Assembly (NCBI GenBank): GCA_021107435.1
Contig: JAIOSV010000072.1
Span: 1 to 64,000 of the forward strand
Source of the DNA: Candidatus Sabulitectum sp.
GTDB lineage: Bacteria; Fermentibacterota; Fermentibacteria; Fermentibacterales; JCC-6
DNA length: 64,000 bases
Direction of reading: 5' to 3'
The notes under the pieces are model-generated. The model worked only from the letters and a program-made list of their open reading frames with translations, was not told where the DNA came from and did not search any database. The translations under genes and the position numbers were made by a program. Shown one piece after another: positions 42,554-52,820 of the stretch; positions within the stretch are counted from its first letter, which is position 1, and the number at the start of each line of letters is the position of its first letter.

Positions 42554-45500
42554 TGTCTGAACAGGAAGAACTTGGCCAGCGGATAGTAGCCTGGTTGAAA
42601 CTAAAGCAGTTTGACAGGAGTCCCGTACGGTCTCCTTATGTGAATGTACCTGACTTTCCCGATCCGGATCTGGTACACCTGAAGGATGTCCCTAAGCTTG
42701 CCGCTTCTGTGGAACGGTTGAACATTTCTTCTGAGCTGGGAATTTCTGTTCCCGCAATAGCTTCTCTTATTTCTGTAATGAATAGAACTGACGCGGAGAA
42801 GCTGTATAACCAGTTGTCCCGGCTATCTGTTCCCGCTAATTTCGATGATGAGATGGCTTGCAAATGGTTTGTTGTTTGTCACAATCTCTCTGAAAAGATG
42901 ATGATACCGGCAGTCACCGGCTTTTTCAAATTGACAGAACTACAGGGGTCAGAGGATTTCCACATGAATCTTATGAATTCACTGGCATGCTGGTTTAAGG
43001 TACTGACAGCATTTCACAAACTGGATTACTCAAGAACGGAAATCCTTTTCAGGATAGCCGAGAGATATCCGGACAGGTTTGCATTTGTGTGTCTCAGGGT
43101 TGCGTCAGGCGGAGAGCGTATTATCGCTGCCTTGGAGAACTTTCTTCTTTTGACAAAGAATTCGGATTTGTGTATTGAGGAATCTTCTTCTATACTGGAC
43201 TTTACCATGGAGACCGGATGGATACTGGAGAGGAAGGATTTCCATTACTTATGGAAATTGATCTCTCAGAAAGGGAGTCTGCTTCAGGGAAGATTGTGTG
43301 GAGATCTCGTTCCTATGAGTTCAATACGATTTCTTGCAGGAATCCTCAGAGGCTTAGAGGAAACCGTGGGGCTTGAAGCACTTCTCGCAAAGGAAAGAAC
43401 TCACAAGGCAATGAGTCTCTTCAATTCTTCTTCGGAAAAGCAAATAGAGAAGAGTTTTTCCCTTTTCCCGGAGTTGGCCTTTCTCATTGATCGTCAAAAT
43501 GAATTGGATCTGGTGGTTGAAGTTGTATCCCACAGGATTCTAGAAAACAATCAGTCGGATATTGGTTATTCCATTGTAGAGTTTCTAACAAAAATTCCTG
43601 GTGGTGTTTCTCTAGCCAAACTGCTTCGCTTTCTCGGGGCAAACGGAGGGGAAATAAGCGGAGAAGTTGTGATGTTTCTAACTGGACTTGTTCTTGAAAC
43701 CAACAGGAAGAATAGGCTTTCTCCATCAAACATCATAAAATTTTCCAGCATTGTTTCCAGAGTTCTTCCTGTCAGTGTATTATCCGACAGAACAGCATTG
43801 AGGACTTTTCACAGCGCTCTGGCGAAGATGGATCATTCTCAGGCTCGCTGGGCGATTAACCAACTTGAGGAGACTGCTTTTCGGAATGATGCAGTTCTCT
43901 CGAGTGTTCTGGCCGCAAGTTCCCTGTTGCTGAGAGCATCAGGCGAGAACAACAAAAGAGAGTACCTTTCGCGTATTGAAGTAACAAGCAGATTGCTTGA
44001 TGCTCTTTTGCCGATTGACCGCAAGAAAGCACTTTCCGGAATTGTACCTCTGTGGGTTGAAACTCTGTTTTCATTCAGCCTTGAGGCAGCGGGGACGGTA
44101 ATAGAATATGTTTATAAAGTTAACGATATAAGCAACAGAAATCGTTACCTTGAAAATGTGGTAACAAGAATGCTCGGAGAAGTATATCCGGAGGATCCTG
44201 TTTTTGAGGATTGTCTTGCTTTTGCTGTACGAGGATACAACTCTTCAGGACTAATTGATAAGCTCAGAGAGACAGAACTCAAAGTGTTTCAAAAAGTCTT
44301 CCGTGCCGGGGGAAGAATTGCTATGGTTGACAGCTTGATGATGGATCTTCTGGCCATTCCTGGATTTGAGGGAGACAAAACTGAACAGCTGATATCCGGA
44401 ATTCGTTCGATATGTAACAGATTCAGCAGGCTTGCCGTTTGGGAGGAAGGGGGGGACTCCCGGTTCTCAGATTTCATTGTAGAAGGAGTCAGCAACATTC
44501 TTAGAGCTTTTGTTGACAATACCGGCACCCTTGACTCCGTTAACGGAGAAATCATTGGAAAGCTTCTTCTAAAACTGATGCCGGATGGATCAAATTCAAC
44601 CAACACTTCAGGGATAGTAAACCTGGGGGGAACCGCTCAGACATTTTTCGGATTCATTCTTCCGAATTCTCTTTCTCTCTTCGGCAGAGAAGTCAGATCT
44701 CTTCCAGATTTCCTTTTTGAAATCGCGGATGAATTTTCCAGAAGCGTGGGAGGAATGACTGCCGGTGAGGATTTTGCTGAATATCTTGTAACAATGCTTG
44801 ATATAGAGATCATGCAGGATCGCGTTGCTGTTCTGGGGGCATGGCTTTCCCAGAAAAGCCCCCCCCCCCTCAATATTTCTAAGAAATGGTCTAATCGCAG
44901 ACGAGAAGAGTGGAACAGTCTGAGGATAAGAGAAGATACCGCCAGAATGAAACTTTACAGCGCAGTATCTGCTCTTACCTGTTCTTCCGAAAGTTATATC
45001 AGAGAAGCGATTTTAAACACCGCAGGATATCTTTCAAAGCAGATAGAAAGAGCTGGAATTCCAGGAGCCGCAAGACTGTCTCTCGACTGGAGCAGAACAA
45101 TGATGGATCAGTTTCTGGCTTTGTCAGAAGGAATTTCATTGTTTACACTATTTAAAGGAGAGGCGACTGAAGAGGAAGAAAATCAAGAGTTATTCTCATA
45201 TCTTGAAAGCATAGATGGTTTTATGGAACAGGATGTTTTCCATGCATGGAGACAGGCAGCGTTGTCGCCTTTGCTGAATTGCGCAATTGAAATAGTCCTT
45301 GTTTCCGGGAACTCTGTTGAGATCGCAAGAGAAATGGCAGAGACAGCCACAAATGCCGTTGAGTTTCTAGGCTACAACAATGCTAACAGTTTTCTTTCAA
45401 CCCTGCAGGAAAGTTTTCGGCACGCGACCAGCCCCGAGAACGGTTATGCTCTCATGGAAAAGAACTTTCTCCTTCCTCTCTGGAAAAGAAATTCAGCGGA

Positions 45501-46122
45501 AAGGCTGGATATTTTCATGTTGGGAATGAAGAAAAGCAGACTAATGACAGGTATTCTGCTTGAGCGTCTTTCTTTTGAGGAACGAGTTGAAGAAAAAGTC
45601 AGATTCATGAGAAACTACGCCACCTTTTTCATCACTGTTGAAAAGGCCATTCTTGACATTCAATCTGATATTGAGAAATCACAGATCGCAGACGGGTTAA
45701 TGGATTCCTGGATTTTCAGCGGTGCCGGGACCAGCATGAAGAAGCCGGTTTCAGAGATTTCGGAGACAGCCGAGCTGGTACAGGATATTTTCAGAAGGAT
45801 CAAGTATGGCAGTGGTATAGTCAGCGCCAGAGAGGCAGGAGAAATCAGCGCGGATATGCGACGGAAATATAGAGACAATGCTGATTCGGTAGCGATTATT
45901 CTCAGATGGACGGTGGATCCTGCCCGAGAAGGGCTTCTTCAGCTTCTGGAAGAAAGCCAACTTCTTCTTCAAGCCGCAGGGGCAGATTCTGAACTCATGA
46001 ATCTTCTGGACATCCATGGAATCAGAGAGGGCTTTTTACAGGATGCCAAACCCTATTCAGAGAGACCGGAAGCCTTGAAAAAATACCTGAAAACACTGCC
46101 GGTAATGGATAAACGGGAGTAA
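42553..46122 (+). CDS. 1189-aa protein of unknown family, predicted mostly alpha-helical
   Basis: Long open frame starting inside the gyrA stop (cTGATG), continuous with the operon; no domain recognised. Confidence 0.85.
44859..44869 (+). repeat. C11 homopolymer inside the 1189-aa ORF
   Basis: AAAAG-C11-TCAAT; translates to K-S-P-P-P-L. Confidence 0.85.
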
Positions 46123-46123
46123 G

Positions 46124-47095
46124 ATGAAAAAAATACTGGTTCTTTCTACGGGAGGAACCATAGAAATGCTGCAGAAAAGCGATGGCCTGGGAATTGGTTA
46201 TGCGTCAGCCGTGGATATAAGTAGTATCAAGGCATTACCGGAGACGCATATTTCTATCAGAAAATACCTGAGTCTGCCAAGTCCTCACATAACGCCTGAA
46301 ATTATGGCAGACATTGCGAATGAGTTGAACAAACTGGAGACCTCAAGAGAATTTGACGGTGTGGTTGTTACCCACGGGACGGATACTCTTGAAGAAACAG
46401 CATTTATGGCAGATATACATTTGGAGGGAACTCTGCCTGTGGTTTTCACCGCGGCGATGCGGAGCAGCAGTGAACTGGGAGTTGACGGACCGCGGAACAT
46501 CAGAAGTGCTGTGCGTGTTGCGTGTACCGAAACACGGAACCTTGGAGTCACTGTTGTTCTGAATGATGAAATACATGCTGCAGGCAGGGTAACAAAAACA
46601 TGCACCTCGAATATCAGCAGTTTTGAATCTCCCGGTTATGGACCTCTGGGTTTTGTTGATGATGATCGGGTTATTTACCATCGTCTTCCTATCTGGAGGA
46701 TGAATTTACCGCAGGGTCCTCTCGTTCTTGAAAAGCGTGTTGGGCTGGTTCGAATAGCTGCGGGGTTTGGTCATGATGTTATTGATTTCCTTACGGAATC
46801 GGGATACAGGGGAATAGTCGTAGAGGCTTTCGGCAGAGGCAATGTACACCCGGAGACGGCTGATGCTATTGAGAGGGCTATAAATTCAGGAGTACTGGTC
46901 ATTATCACCAGCAGGTGTCATGAAGGACGGGTGCTGGGCGTTTACGCTTATCCCGGAGGAGGAGTTGATCTTATAAACCGGGGAGTTCTGTCCGCCGGGG
47001 ATATGGCCGGAAACAAAATCAGACTATTCCTCATGGCCTGTATTGGCGGTGGATTGGAAAAGGAGCAGATTCAAAATATACTTTCAAGTTTGTAG
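46124..47095 (+). CDS. Type I asparaginase
   Basis: ILVLSTGGTIEM...DGVVVTHGTDTLEETAF. Confidence 0.93.
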   Translation: MKKILVLSTGGTIEMLQKSDGLGIGYASAVDISSIKALPETHISIRKYLSLPSPHITPEIMADIANELNKLETSREFDGVVVTHGTDTLEETAFMADIHLEGTLPVVFTAAMRSSSELGVDGPRNIRSAVRVACTETRNLGVTVVLNDEIHAAGRVTKTCTSNISSFESPGYGPLGFVDDDRVIYHRLPIWRMNLPQGPLVLEKRVGLVRIAAGFGHDVIDFLTESGYRGIVVEAFGRGNVHPETADAIERAINSGVLVIITSRCHEGRVLGVYAYPGGGVDLINRGVLSAGDMAGNKIRLFLMACIGGGLEKEQIQNILSSL

Positions 47096-47164
47096 TTTAC
47101 TCCTGATCACATGGTTTGACCCTGTGAAAATTCGGTTTTAGGTTAGCAAGTATTATGAAGAGGA

Positions 47165-47530
47165 TTGGGAGATGAATTGGCTCATAGAGATAAAAGCTTT
47201 ACTGTTAACATAATACCTCATGATGCTACTCGTAGTCGAAGAGAATGGATAATATCCGGCAGAAAGCTGGTGGTTTTTCGTTTTCTGACCGTGTTGTTTT
47301 TGCTTGCGTTGCTTGCTTCTGCCGTGGTTCTTTTCACGGGAACAGCGGAGCTGACAAAAACGGCGGAACTCAGAGAAAGGAACAATCTGCTTACAGACTC
47401 TCTCGCAACGGCCAGAGAGTTGAACCGCAGACTGGACATTATAGAGTTGGAATTACAGGAGATACGTGATACAAGAACCGTTATTGAAAATTTGGCGACA
47501 GCAGGAGTTTCTGAAGAAAACACCGAATAG
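47165..47530 (+). CDS. Single-pass membrane protein resembling the N-terminal part of bactofilin-associated M23/LytM peptidases, no peptidase domain
   Basis: DKSFTVNIIPHDATRSRREWIISGRKLVVFRFLTVLFLLALLASAVV followed by a coiled coil; stop at 47530. Confidence 0.65.
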   Translation: MGDELAHRDKSFTVNIIPHDATRSRREWIISGRKLVVFRFLTVLFLLALLASAVVLFTGTAELTKTAELRERNNLLTDSLATARELNRRLDIIELELQEIRDTRTVIENLATAGVSEENTE

Positions 47531-47544
47531 AAGAAGGAAGTACT

Positions 47545-47904
47545 ATGTCTAAAGATGATTCTTATAGTGCCATTAATTCTACAATTGGCGGAGGCAGCAC
47601 CATCAACGGAGTTCTCAACATAAAAGGTGGCCTGAGAGTAGATGGATATGTTGAGGGAGAAGTGAATGTGGCAGGTACTCTGACGGTGGGTCATGAGGGT
47701 AGAATAAAGGGCAATGTTGCCGTAACTCATGCAATTATTGGAGGAACGGTAAACGGTACCATCAAGGCGGAAAAGCAGCTTGAGCTTCAGAACGGTTCCC
47801 GTATTGAAGGAGATATCATCACGAAATCACTTACTATTGAAGAGGGTGTTTTCTTTGAGGGACATTGCAGTATGAGTGGAGTGGACTCTAAGCCTAAGCA
47901 GTAG
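47545..47904 (+). CDS. Bactofilin (polymer-forming cytoskeletal protein)
   Basis: GGSTINGVLNIKGGLRVDGYVEGEVNVAGTLTVGHEGRIKGNVAVTHAIIGGTVNGTI. Confidence 0.93.
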   Translation: MSKDDSYSAINSTIGGGSTINGVLNIKGGLRVDGYVEGEVNVAGTLTVGHEGRIKGNVAVTHAIIGGTVNGTIKAEKQLELQNGSRIEGDIITKSLTIEEGVFFEGHCSMSGVDSKPKQ

Positions 47905-48077
47905 CTATTAACCAACATCAATCCAAATGTTGAAAACTTTTGTTTTTTGTGGAAAAAGACGAAACGATAAGAAGTGTAATCAATTACGGTTAAGACTTCG
48001 AGTGATTTCTGTAATGATATCCACAACTTGCACGGCACTCGCAGATTCTTTTACGAGTTGTTGTTTACACGAGAAGG
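47905..48077. other. Intergenic region with DnaA-box-like 9-mers
   Basis: TGTTGAAAA (47928-47936), TGTGGAAAA (47948-47956), ATATCCACA (48017-48025) near AT-rich sequence. Confidence 0.35.
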
Positions 48078-48407
48078 GTGGTGAAATTTGTGAGCAATAG
48101 ACTGAACTCCCTTCTTTCCTCAGAGGAGAATGCTCGGGAACTGGTCGAGGAGGCTGCAAAAGAAGCCAAAAGAATCAGAACCGGCATTCCGGCAGAGGTT
48201 TCCAAAATAGAGAAAGAGTACAGTGCGGAGCTTCGGGAGTACGAAGAAAGAGGAATGGACAAGGTCCGGGAGGAACTCGTGTTTCTCAAAGAGAAACAGG
48301 AAGAGATTCTTGAAAAGGGAAAGACTGCCCTTGAATCAAAATCCAGTGAACTGGCTCCCAGAGCTCTTGATCTGATCCATTCAGCCATTGAAGACGGGAA
48401 GGGATAA
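48078..48407 (+). CDS. V/A-type ATPase peripheral stalk subunit G/H-like
   Basis: Charged coiled coil immediately before subunit I. Confidence 0.75.
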   Translation: MVKFVSNRLNSLLSSEENARELVEEAAKEAKRIRTGIPAEVSKIEKEYSAELREYEERGMDKVREELVFLKEKQEEILEKGKTALESKSSELAPRALDLIHSAIEDGKG

Positions 48408-50392
48408 TGGCAAGAGATCGTATAGTGAAGGCCGAAATTCTCTGCCACTCCACAAAGAAGACGGATGTCCTTACCTCTCTTGAAGAGACAGGAAGTATTC
48501 ATCTGATTGATATATCAGAACTTGAGGATGCTCCGTTTTCCAGGGTTGAAGAGATTGACCGTTCTTCCCTTCATATTCTCTCTTCCTCTCTGGAGAAGAT
48601 TATTCCATTTCTCCAGGAGAGAAACCCCTCAAAGAAGCGGGTGGCAATTCCAGCGGTAACCGTGGAGGAACTGTCCAGCATGTTTCATCACGGAGAAATC
48701 GAGAAAATTGCACTGAAAGCTGCTGAAATCTCTGATGAGCTGACTAATTTATCTTCCAGAGCTGACGAAGTTCAGTGCAGGATTGATTTTGTCAGGGAGT
48801 GGACCGATCTTCCTCTGAGGTTTGATCAAGTCAGCGGTAACGGAGAGTTCACCCTTAAGGCCGGTCAGGTATCATCCAGAGAGGGATTTATTCCGCTGAA
48901 AAAGCTTGAGCAGGAAATTGATCTGTTTCACGCAATAGAGCTTTCAGGTGACAAAGCGGTGGTAATATGGCACAACAGCTGTAACGAGAGAATTGTCAGC
49001 AGCCTGACGGATTCCGGTTTTGTTACTATTGATTTTGCCGGCTATTCTTTAACTCCTGCAGAGGAACTGAAGAAACTTGGTTCAACTCTCATTGCTGTAA
49101 GGAACAGAATAAGTGAGCTTTCCTCGGAAGCTGATCTTATGGTACAAAAACTTCCTGAATTGAAAGCCCTCTCTGACGCCGTAGGGATTCAGTCTTTCCG
49201 CGAGGAAGCCACAACATCGGGAAGAGTCAGCGCATCAACTCTTTTGCTTCATTTGTGGATAAGAGAAAAGGATGTTCTCCGGTTAAGAACCAATCTGGAA
49301 AAACTGGGAGAAGTTGATTTATCTCTGGTAGACCAGGATAAGGATGAAGTTCCTCCAGTTTTTCTTTCAGAGAGCGAATCTGTGGACCCATACCTGATGC
49401 TGACAGACATGTATGGAAGGCCGGAAGGAGCAGATCCCGACCCCACGCCACTTATGGCTCCTTTCTATGCCGTTTTTTTCGGAATCTGTATAGGTGATGC
49501 CGGGTATGGCCTGGCCCTTGCTGCAGGATCAGCTATTGGATGGTACCTCACAAAGAAAAAACAGGGTAACACAAGACTTTTCAGGCTGATGTTCCAGGGA
49601 GGGCTCGCAAGTATTCTCTGGGGATTTCTTCTGGGAGGCTGGTTTGGAATGCCATTTGACACTCTTCCAAAGCTTCTGCAGGATGCAGCGATGCCATTGA
49701 ACAAACTTGTTCCCGGTTATACACGGGGAGTATCTGATGGTTTTGCCCTTTCTCAGCAGTTCCTTTACCTGACCCTCGGGTTCGGGCTGGTACAGCTTGC
49801 CTGGGGAATAATAGTAAATTTGAAGAAGCGCCTCAGAGCCGGAGAAGGAATCTCGGCTGCGGTGGACCAGACCGGTTGGATGCTTGCTCTTCTGGGGTTG
49901 TTCCCATGGCTCTTTAACCATTATTTGCTGGATGGAGCCCTCTATTCTTTGACAGGAACAGGAGATACAATCTTCCTGACCATGCTTGCTGTTGGAACGG
50001 TTCTCATTTTTATAATGGGTGGGCGAGAGGCTGAAGGTATTGGAGGAAAGGCAGGGCTGGGGGCTTACGCATGTTACGGTATAGTGAATCTTCTCGGGGA
50101 TGTTCTCAGCTACTCCAGACTTTTTGCTCTTGCGCTTTCCAGCGCGATAATAGCATCTGTGATAAATCAGATAGCCGGTATGCTCAAAGACATTCCGGTT
50201 ATTGGAATAGTGCTTACCGTACTGGTTCTGGTCGCAGGTCACCTGTTCAATCTGGCAATGGCCGCGCTAAGCGGTTTTATTCACACAGCTCGCCTGCAGT
50301 TCGTAGAGTTCTTCAGCAAATTCTATGACGGAACAGGAGCATCATTCAAGGCTTTTCGTTATGAGCCCCGATATATTAGACTAAAAAGATAG
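48407..50392 (+). CDS. ntpI: V-type ATP synthase subunit I
   Basis: PLMAPFYAVFFGICIGDAGYGLALAAGS...SYSRLFALALSSAIIASVINQIAG. Confidence 0.94.
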   Translation: MARDRIVKAEILCHSTKKTDVLTSLEETGSIHLIDISELEDAPFSRVEEIDRSSLHILSSSLEKIIPFLQERNPSKKRVAIPAVTVEELSSMFHHGEIEKIALKAAEISDELTNLSSRADEVQCRIDFVREWTDLPLRFDQVSGNGEFTLKAGQVSSREGFIPLKKLEQEIDLFHAIELSGDKAVVIWHNSCNERIVSSLTDSGFVTIDFAGYSLTPAEELKKLGSTLIAVRNRISELSSEADLMVQKLPELKALSDAVGIQSFREEATTSGRVSASTLLLHLWIREKDVLRLRTNLEKLGEVDLSLVDQDKDEVPPVFLSESESVDPYLMLTDMYGRPEGADPDPTPLMAPFYAVFFGICIGDAGYGLALAAGSAIGWYLTKKKQGNTRLFRLMFQGGLASILWGFLLGGWFGMPFDTLPKLLQDAAMPLNKLVPGYTRGVSDGFALSQQFLYLTLGFGLVQLAWGIIVNLKKRLRAGEGISAAVDQTGWMLALLGLFPWLFNHYLLDGALYSLTGTGDTIFLTMLAVGTVLIFIMGGREAEGIGGKAGLGAYACYGIVNLLGDVLSYSRLFALALSSAIIASVINQIAGMLKDIPVIGIVLTVLVLVAGHLFNLAMAALSGFIHTARLQFVEFFSKFYDGTGASFKAFRYEPRYIRLKR

Positions 50393-50429
50393 TTAAAGGG
50401 AATAGAAACAAAAACAAGGAGGAAATAAA

Positions 50430-50891
50430 TTGAACTACTTAGTTGCGTATCTGGGCGTTGCTCTTGCCTGTGCTCTTGCGGGAATCGGAAGTGCGGTAGG
50501 AGTAGGGATTGCCGCACAGGCAAGCACAGGCGTGATGAGCGTTGACCCTAAAAAATTCGGAAAACTTCTTCTTCTCTCAGCTCTTCCGGGAACTCAGGGC
50601 ATCTACGGATTTGTTATTGCCTTCCTTCTCATACAGAAGATTGCCCTTTTCACTGGTGATAACCCTCTTACAATGGTCGTTGGCTGGAAGATATTCGCGG
50701 CAGGTCTGCCTATCGCTCTTGCGGGCCTCATGTCGGGAATCCATCAGGGGAAAGTTTGTGCCGGTGGAGCAATGATGACAGCCAAGCAGCCTGATGACAG
50801 TGCCAAGGCTCTTATTCTCGCGGTATTCGTAGAGTTCTACGCTATTCTGGGATTCCTGGTTTCCTTCCTCATGCTGGGTCAGATAGGCTAG
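50430..50891 (+). CDS. ntpK: V-type ATP synthase subunit K (c-ring)
   Basis: Two hairpins; LPGTQGIYGF, GIHQGKV, VFVEFYAILGF. Confidence 0.95.
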   Translation: MNYLVAYLGVALACALAGIGSAVGVGIAAQASTGVMSVDPKKFGKLLLLSALPGTQGIYGFVIAFLLIQKIALFTGDNPLTMVVGWKIFAAGLPIALAGLMSGIHQGKVCAGGAMMTAKQPDDSAKALILAVFVEFYAILGFLVSFLMLGQIG

Positions 50892-50901
50892 CGGGGCAGT
50901 T

Positions 50902-51489
50902 ATGTCACTTCAAGCCATACTGGCGAAGATCGAGAATGACGCAAAGATACAGGCAGAAGAAATAACTCGGTCTGCCTGTAATGAACAGAAGGAAGCTCTT
51001 CACAGAGTGAAATCCCGGATAAAGGAGAGACACCACAGGGATACAGAAAGAATTAGGAACAGGATAGAGGCAAATGCAAAGCAGATGAAGAGTCATGCCC
51101 GTCGGGAGATGGAAAAGGCTCTTCTCAGTCATCGCAGAAAAATCGTTGACAGAGTCATAACAGATTCGGTTAAAAAGATAGCATCTGCTGCGGACTACCT
51201 TGAGCTCATTGGGGTTCTTATACAGAGTTGTGATCTTCAGGGAGAGGTTGAGATTATCATCTGTGCCAATGACAAAAACAGGATAACCGAAAACTACCTT
51301 AAGAAGCTCTCCACAGACAAGCGCAAATTTGTTCTTTCTGACGAAAACCATACAGATTATGGTGGAATCCTGATGCGCTCAGGCGATATAAGCCTGAATG
51401 CCACTCTCTCTATGATTGCCGAGCTCAACCATGATTCTATGGTAATGGAGCTTTCGCGGCTTCTGCCGCTGGAGGGACAGGTGGACTAA
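50902..51489 (+). CDS. ntpE: V-type ATP synthase subunit E
   Basis: Helical N-terminus, operon order, GGILMRSGDISLNATLSMIAEL. Confidence 0.85.
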   Translation: MSLQAILAKIENDAKIQAEEITRSACNEQKEALHRVKSRIKERHHRDTERIRNRIEANAKQMKSHARREMEKALLSHRRKIVDRVITDSVKKIASAADYLELIGVLIQSCDLQGEVEIIICANDKNRITENYLKKLSTDKRKFVLSDENHTDYGGILMRSGDISLNATLSMIAELNHDSMVMELSRLLPLEGQVD

Positions 51490-51491
51490 CA

Positions 51492-52466
51492 GTGTCAGAC
51501 AGTTCTTACGCATATGCCAGCGGCAGAGTCAGCGGCCTGGAAGAATCTCTTATCACAGAGAGAGTCTGGAATCAGCTTATTACCGCGGCGGACAGGGATG
51601 AGGTGTTGAGAATTCTGGGAGACTCCTGGTACGGAACTCTCCTTCAGGCAGAGAATGATCTTAATGGAGCTTTGAGAAGTGCGATCTGCCGTGCAGAAGG
51701 GGAGCTTGCAGAACTTTCAAATGATAAGGTATTCACTCAGGGTATTCTCCTCAGGCGAGATGTCAGAAATGCAAGATATCTCTGGAAAAACCTTGCAGAT
51801 GGTGGCGACGGCGATGTTGAAGTAGAACCTTCGGGAATGATTTCTGTAGATGACATAAAAAAGGTATGGGGAGACAGCAGTATTGTTGATTCTCTGCCAA
51901 TTCAATTCAGGGAGTCACTTGAGGAGATTCAGGCTCTTCCCTTTCCATCTGTTGCAGAACTTGATTCAGCTCTTGACAGACTTGCCGCAAGGGTTGAAGC
52001 GGACAATCTGGGAAAACTGGAGGAACCTGTTGGAAGTATCCCTGCAGTTAAGATTGAATTGAGGAACTTTCTCACGGCAGCCAGGTGCAGAAGTGAAGAA
52101 ATGACTCCCGCTACAGTTGAAGAAATTATGCTGAACGGAGGGTATCACACTCCTTCAGATATAGCTGAAGCAGTAAGAATCAACAGACTCGCAGCTCTTC
52201 TCGGAGAAAAGGCAGGTTTCGAAAAAGTCGCGGCAGCGCTTGATAAGGGACTGGAGTCGGGATCTTTCCTTGCGTTTCAGAGGGAGAGTGACCGGATGAT
52301 ACTGGATATTCTGGAAAGAGCTTCCGGGAAAATGTTCAGCCCGGGGCCTCTTGCCGCTTATGTTCTTCGCAGGGAGCTTGAAGCTTCCCATTTGAAAATG
52401 ATAGCTGCCGGTAAGGCAGCCGGTATTGACTCCAGGCGTCTCAGCGCCAGGGTTCCCAGAGGATAG
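51492..52466 (+). CDS. ntpC: V-type ATP synthase subunit C (d-like)
   Basis: YAYASGRVSGLEESLI...; C-terminal region LAAYVLRRELEASHLKMIAAGKAAGI. Confidence 0.87.
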   Translation: MSDSSYAYASGRVSGLEESLITERVWNQLITAADRDEVLRILGDSWYGTLLQAENDLNGALRSAICRAEGELAELSNDKVFTQGILLRRDVRNARYLWKNLADGGDGDVEVEPSGMISVDDIKKVWGDSSIVDSLPIQFRESLEEIQALPFPSVAELDSALDRLAARVEADNLGKLEEPVGSIPAVKIELRNFLTAARCRSEEMTPATVEEIMLNGGYHTPSDIAEAVRINRLAALLGEKAGFEKVAAALDKGLESGSFLAFQRESDRMILDILERASGKMFSPGPLAAYVLRRELEASHLKMIAAGKAAGIDSRRLSARVPRG

Positions 52467-52474
52467 GAGTAAGT

Positions 52475-52807
52475 ATGGCGGAAAAGGGCAGAACAGCCTT
52501 CATTGGTGATGCTGATTCCGTGCTGGGTTTCCGGGCTCTTGGAGTGGAAACATATACACCGGAATCGGGATTTGAAGCTGTTAAAATATTCAAGTCCCTG
52601 GTGAAGGAAAAAGTATCAGTGATAATGATCACCGAGGATATGCTGGATTACCTCCAGAGTGAAGTAGATGAGGTTGTCAGTATGCCGATTCCTGCCGTTG
52701 TGGTTTTACCCGGAGTTTCCGGGTCGAAACACAGAGGAGAGGACACGATCAGAAACCTGATCATCAGAGCCGTAGGTGTTGACCTGATGGCGGAGGATGA
52801 GCAGTGA
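52475..52807 (+). CDS. ntpF: V-type ATP synthase subunit F
   Basis: AFIGDADSVLGFRALGVETYTP...VVLPGVSG. Confidence 0.9.
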   Translation: MAEKGRTAFIGDADSVLGFRALGVETYTPESGFEAVKIFKSLVKEKVSVIMITEDMLDYLQSEVDEVVSMPIPAVVVLPGVSGSKHRGEDTIRNLIIRAVGVDLMAEDEQ

Positions 52808-52820
52808 GTCGGAGGAAGCA

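Noticed and set aside
49529-50242. 237-aa minus ORF
   Set aside because: Antisense to V-ATPase subunit I; no credible motifs.
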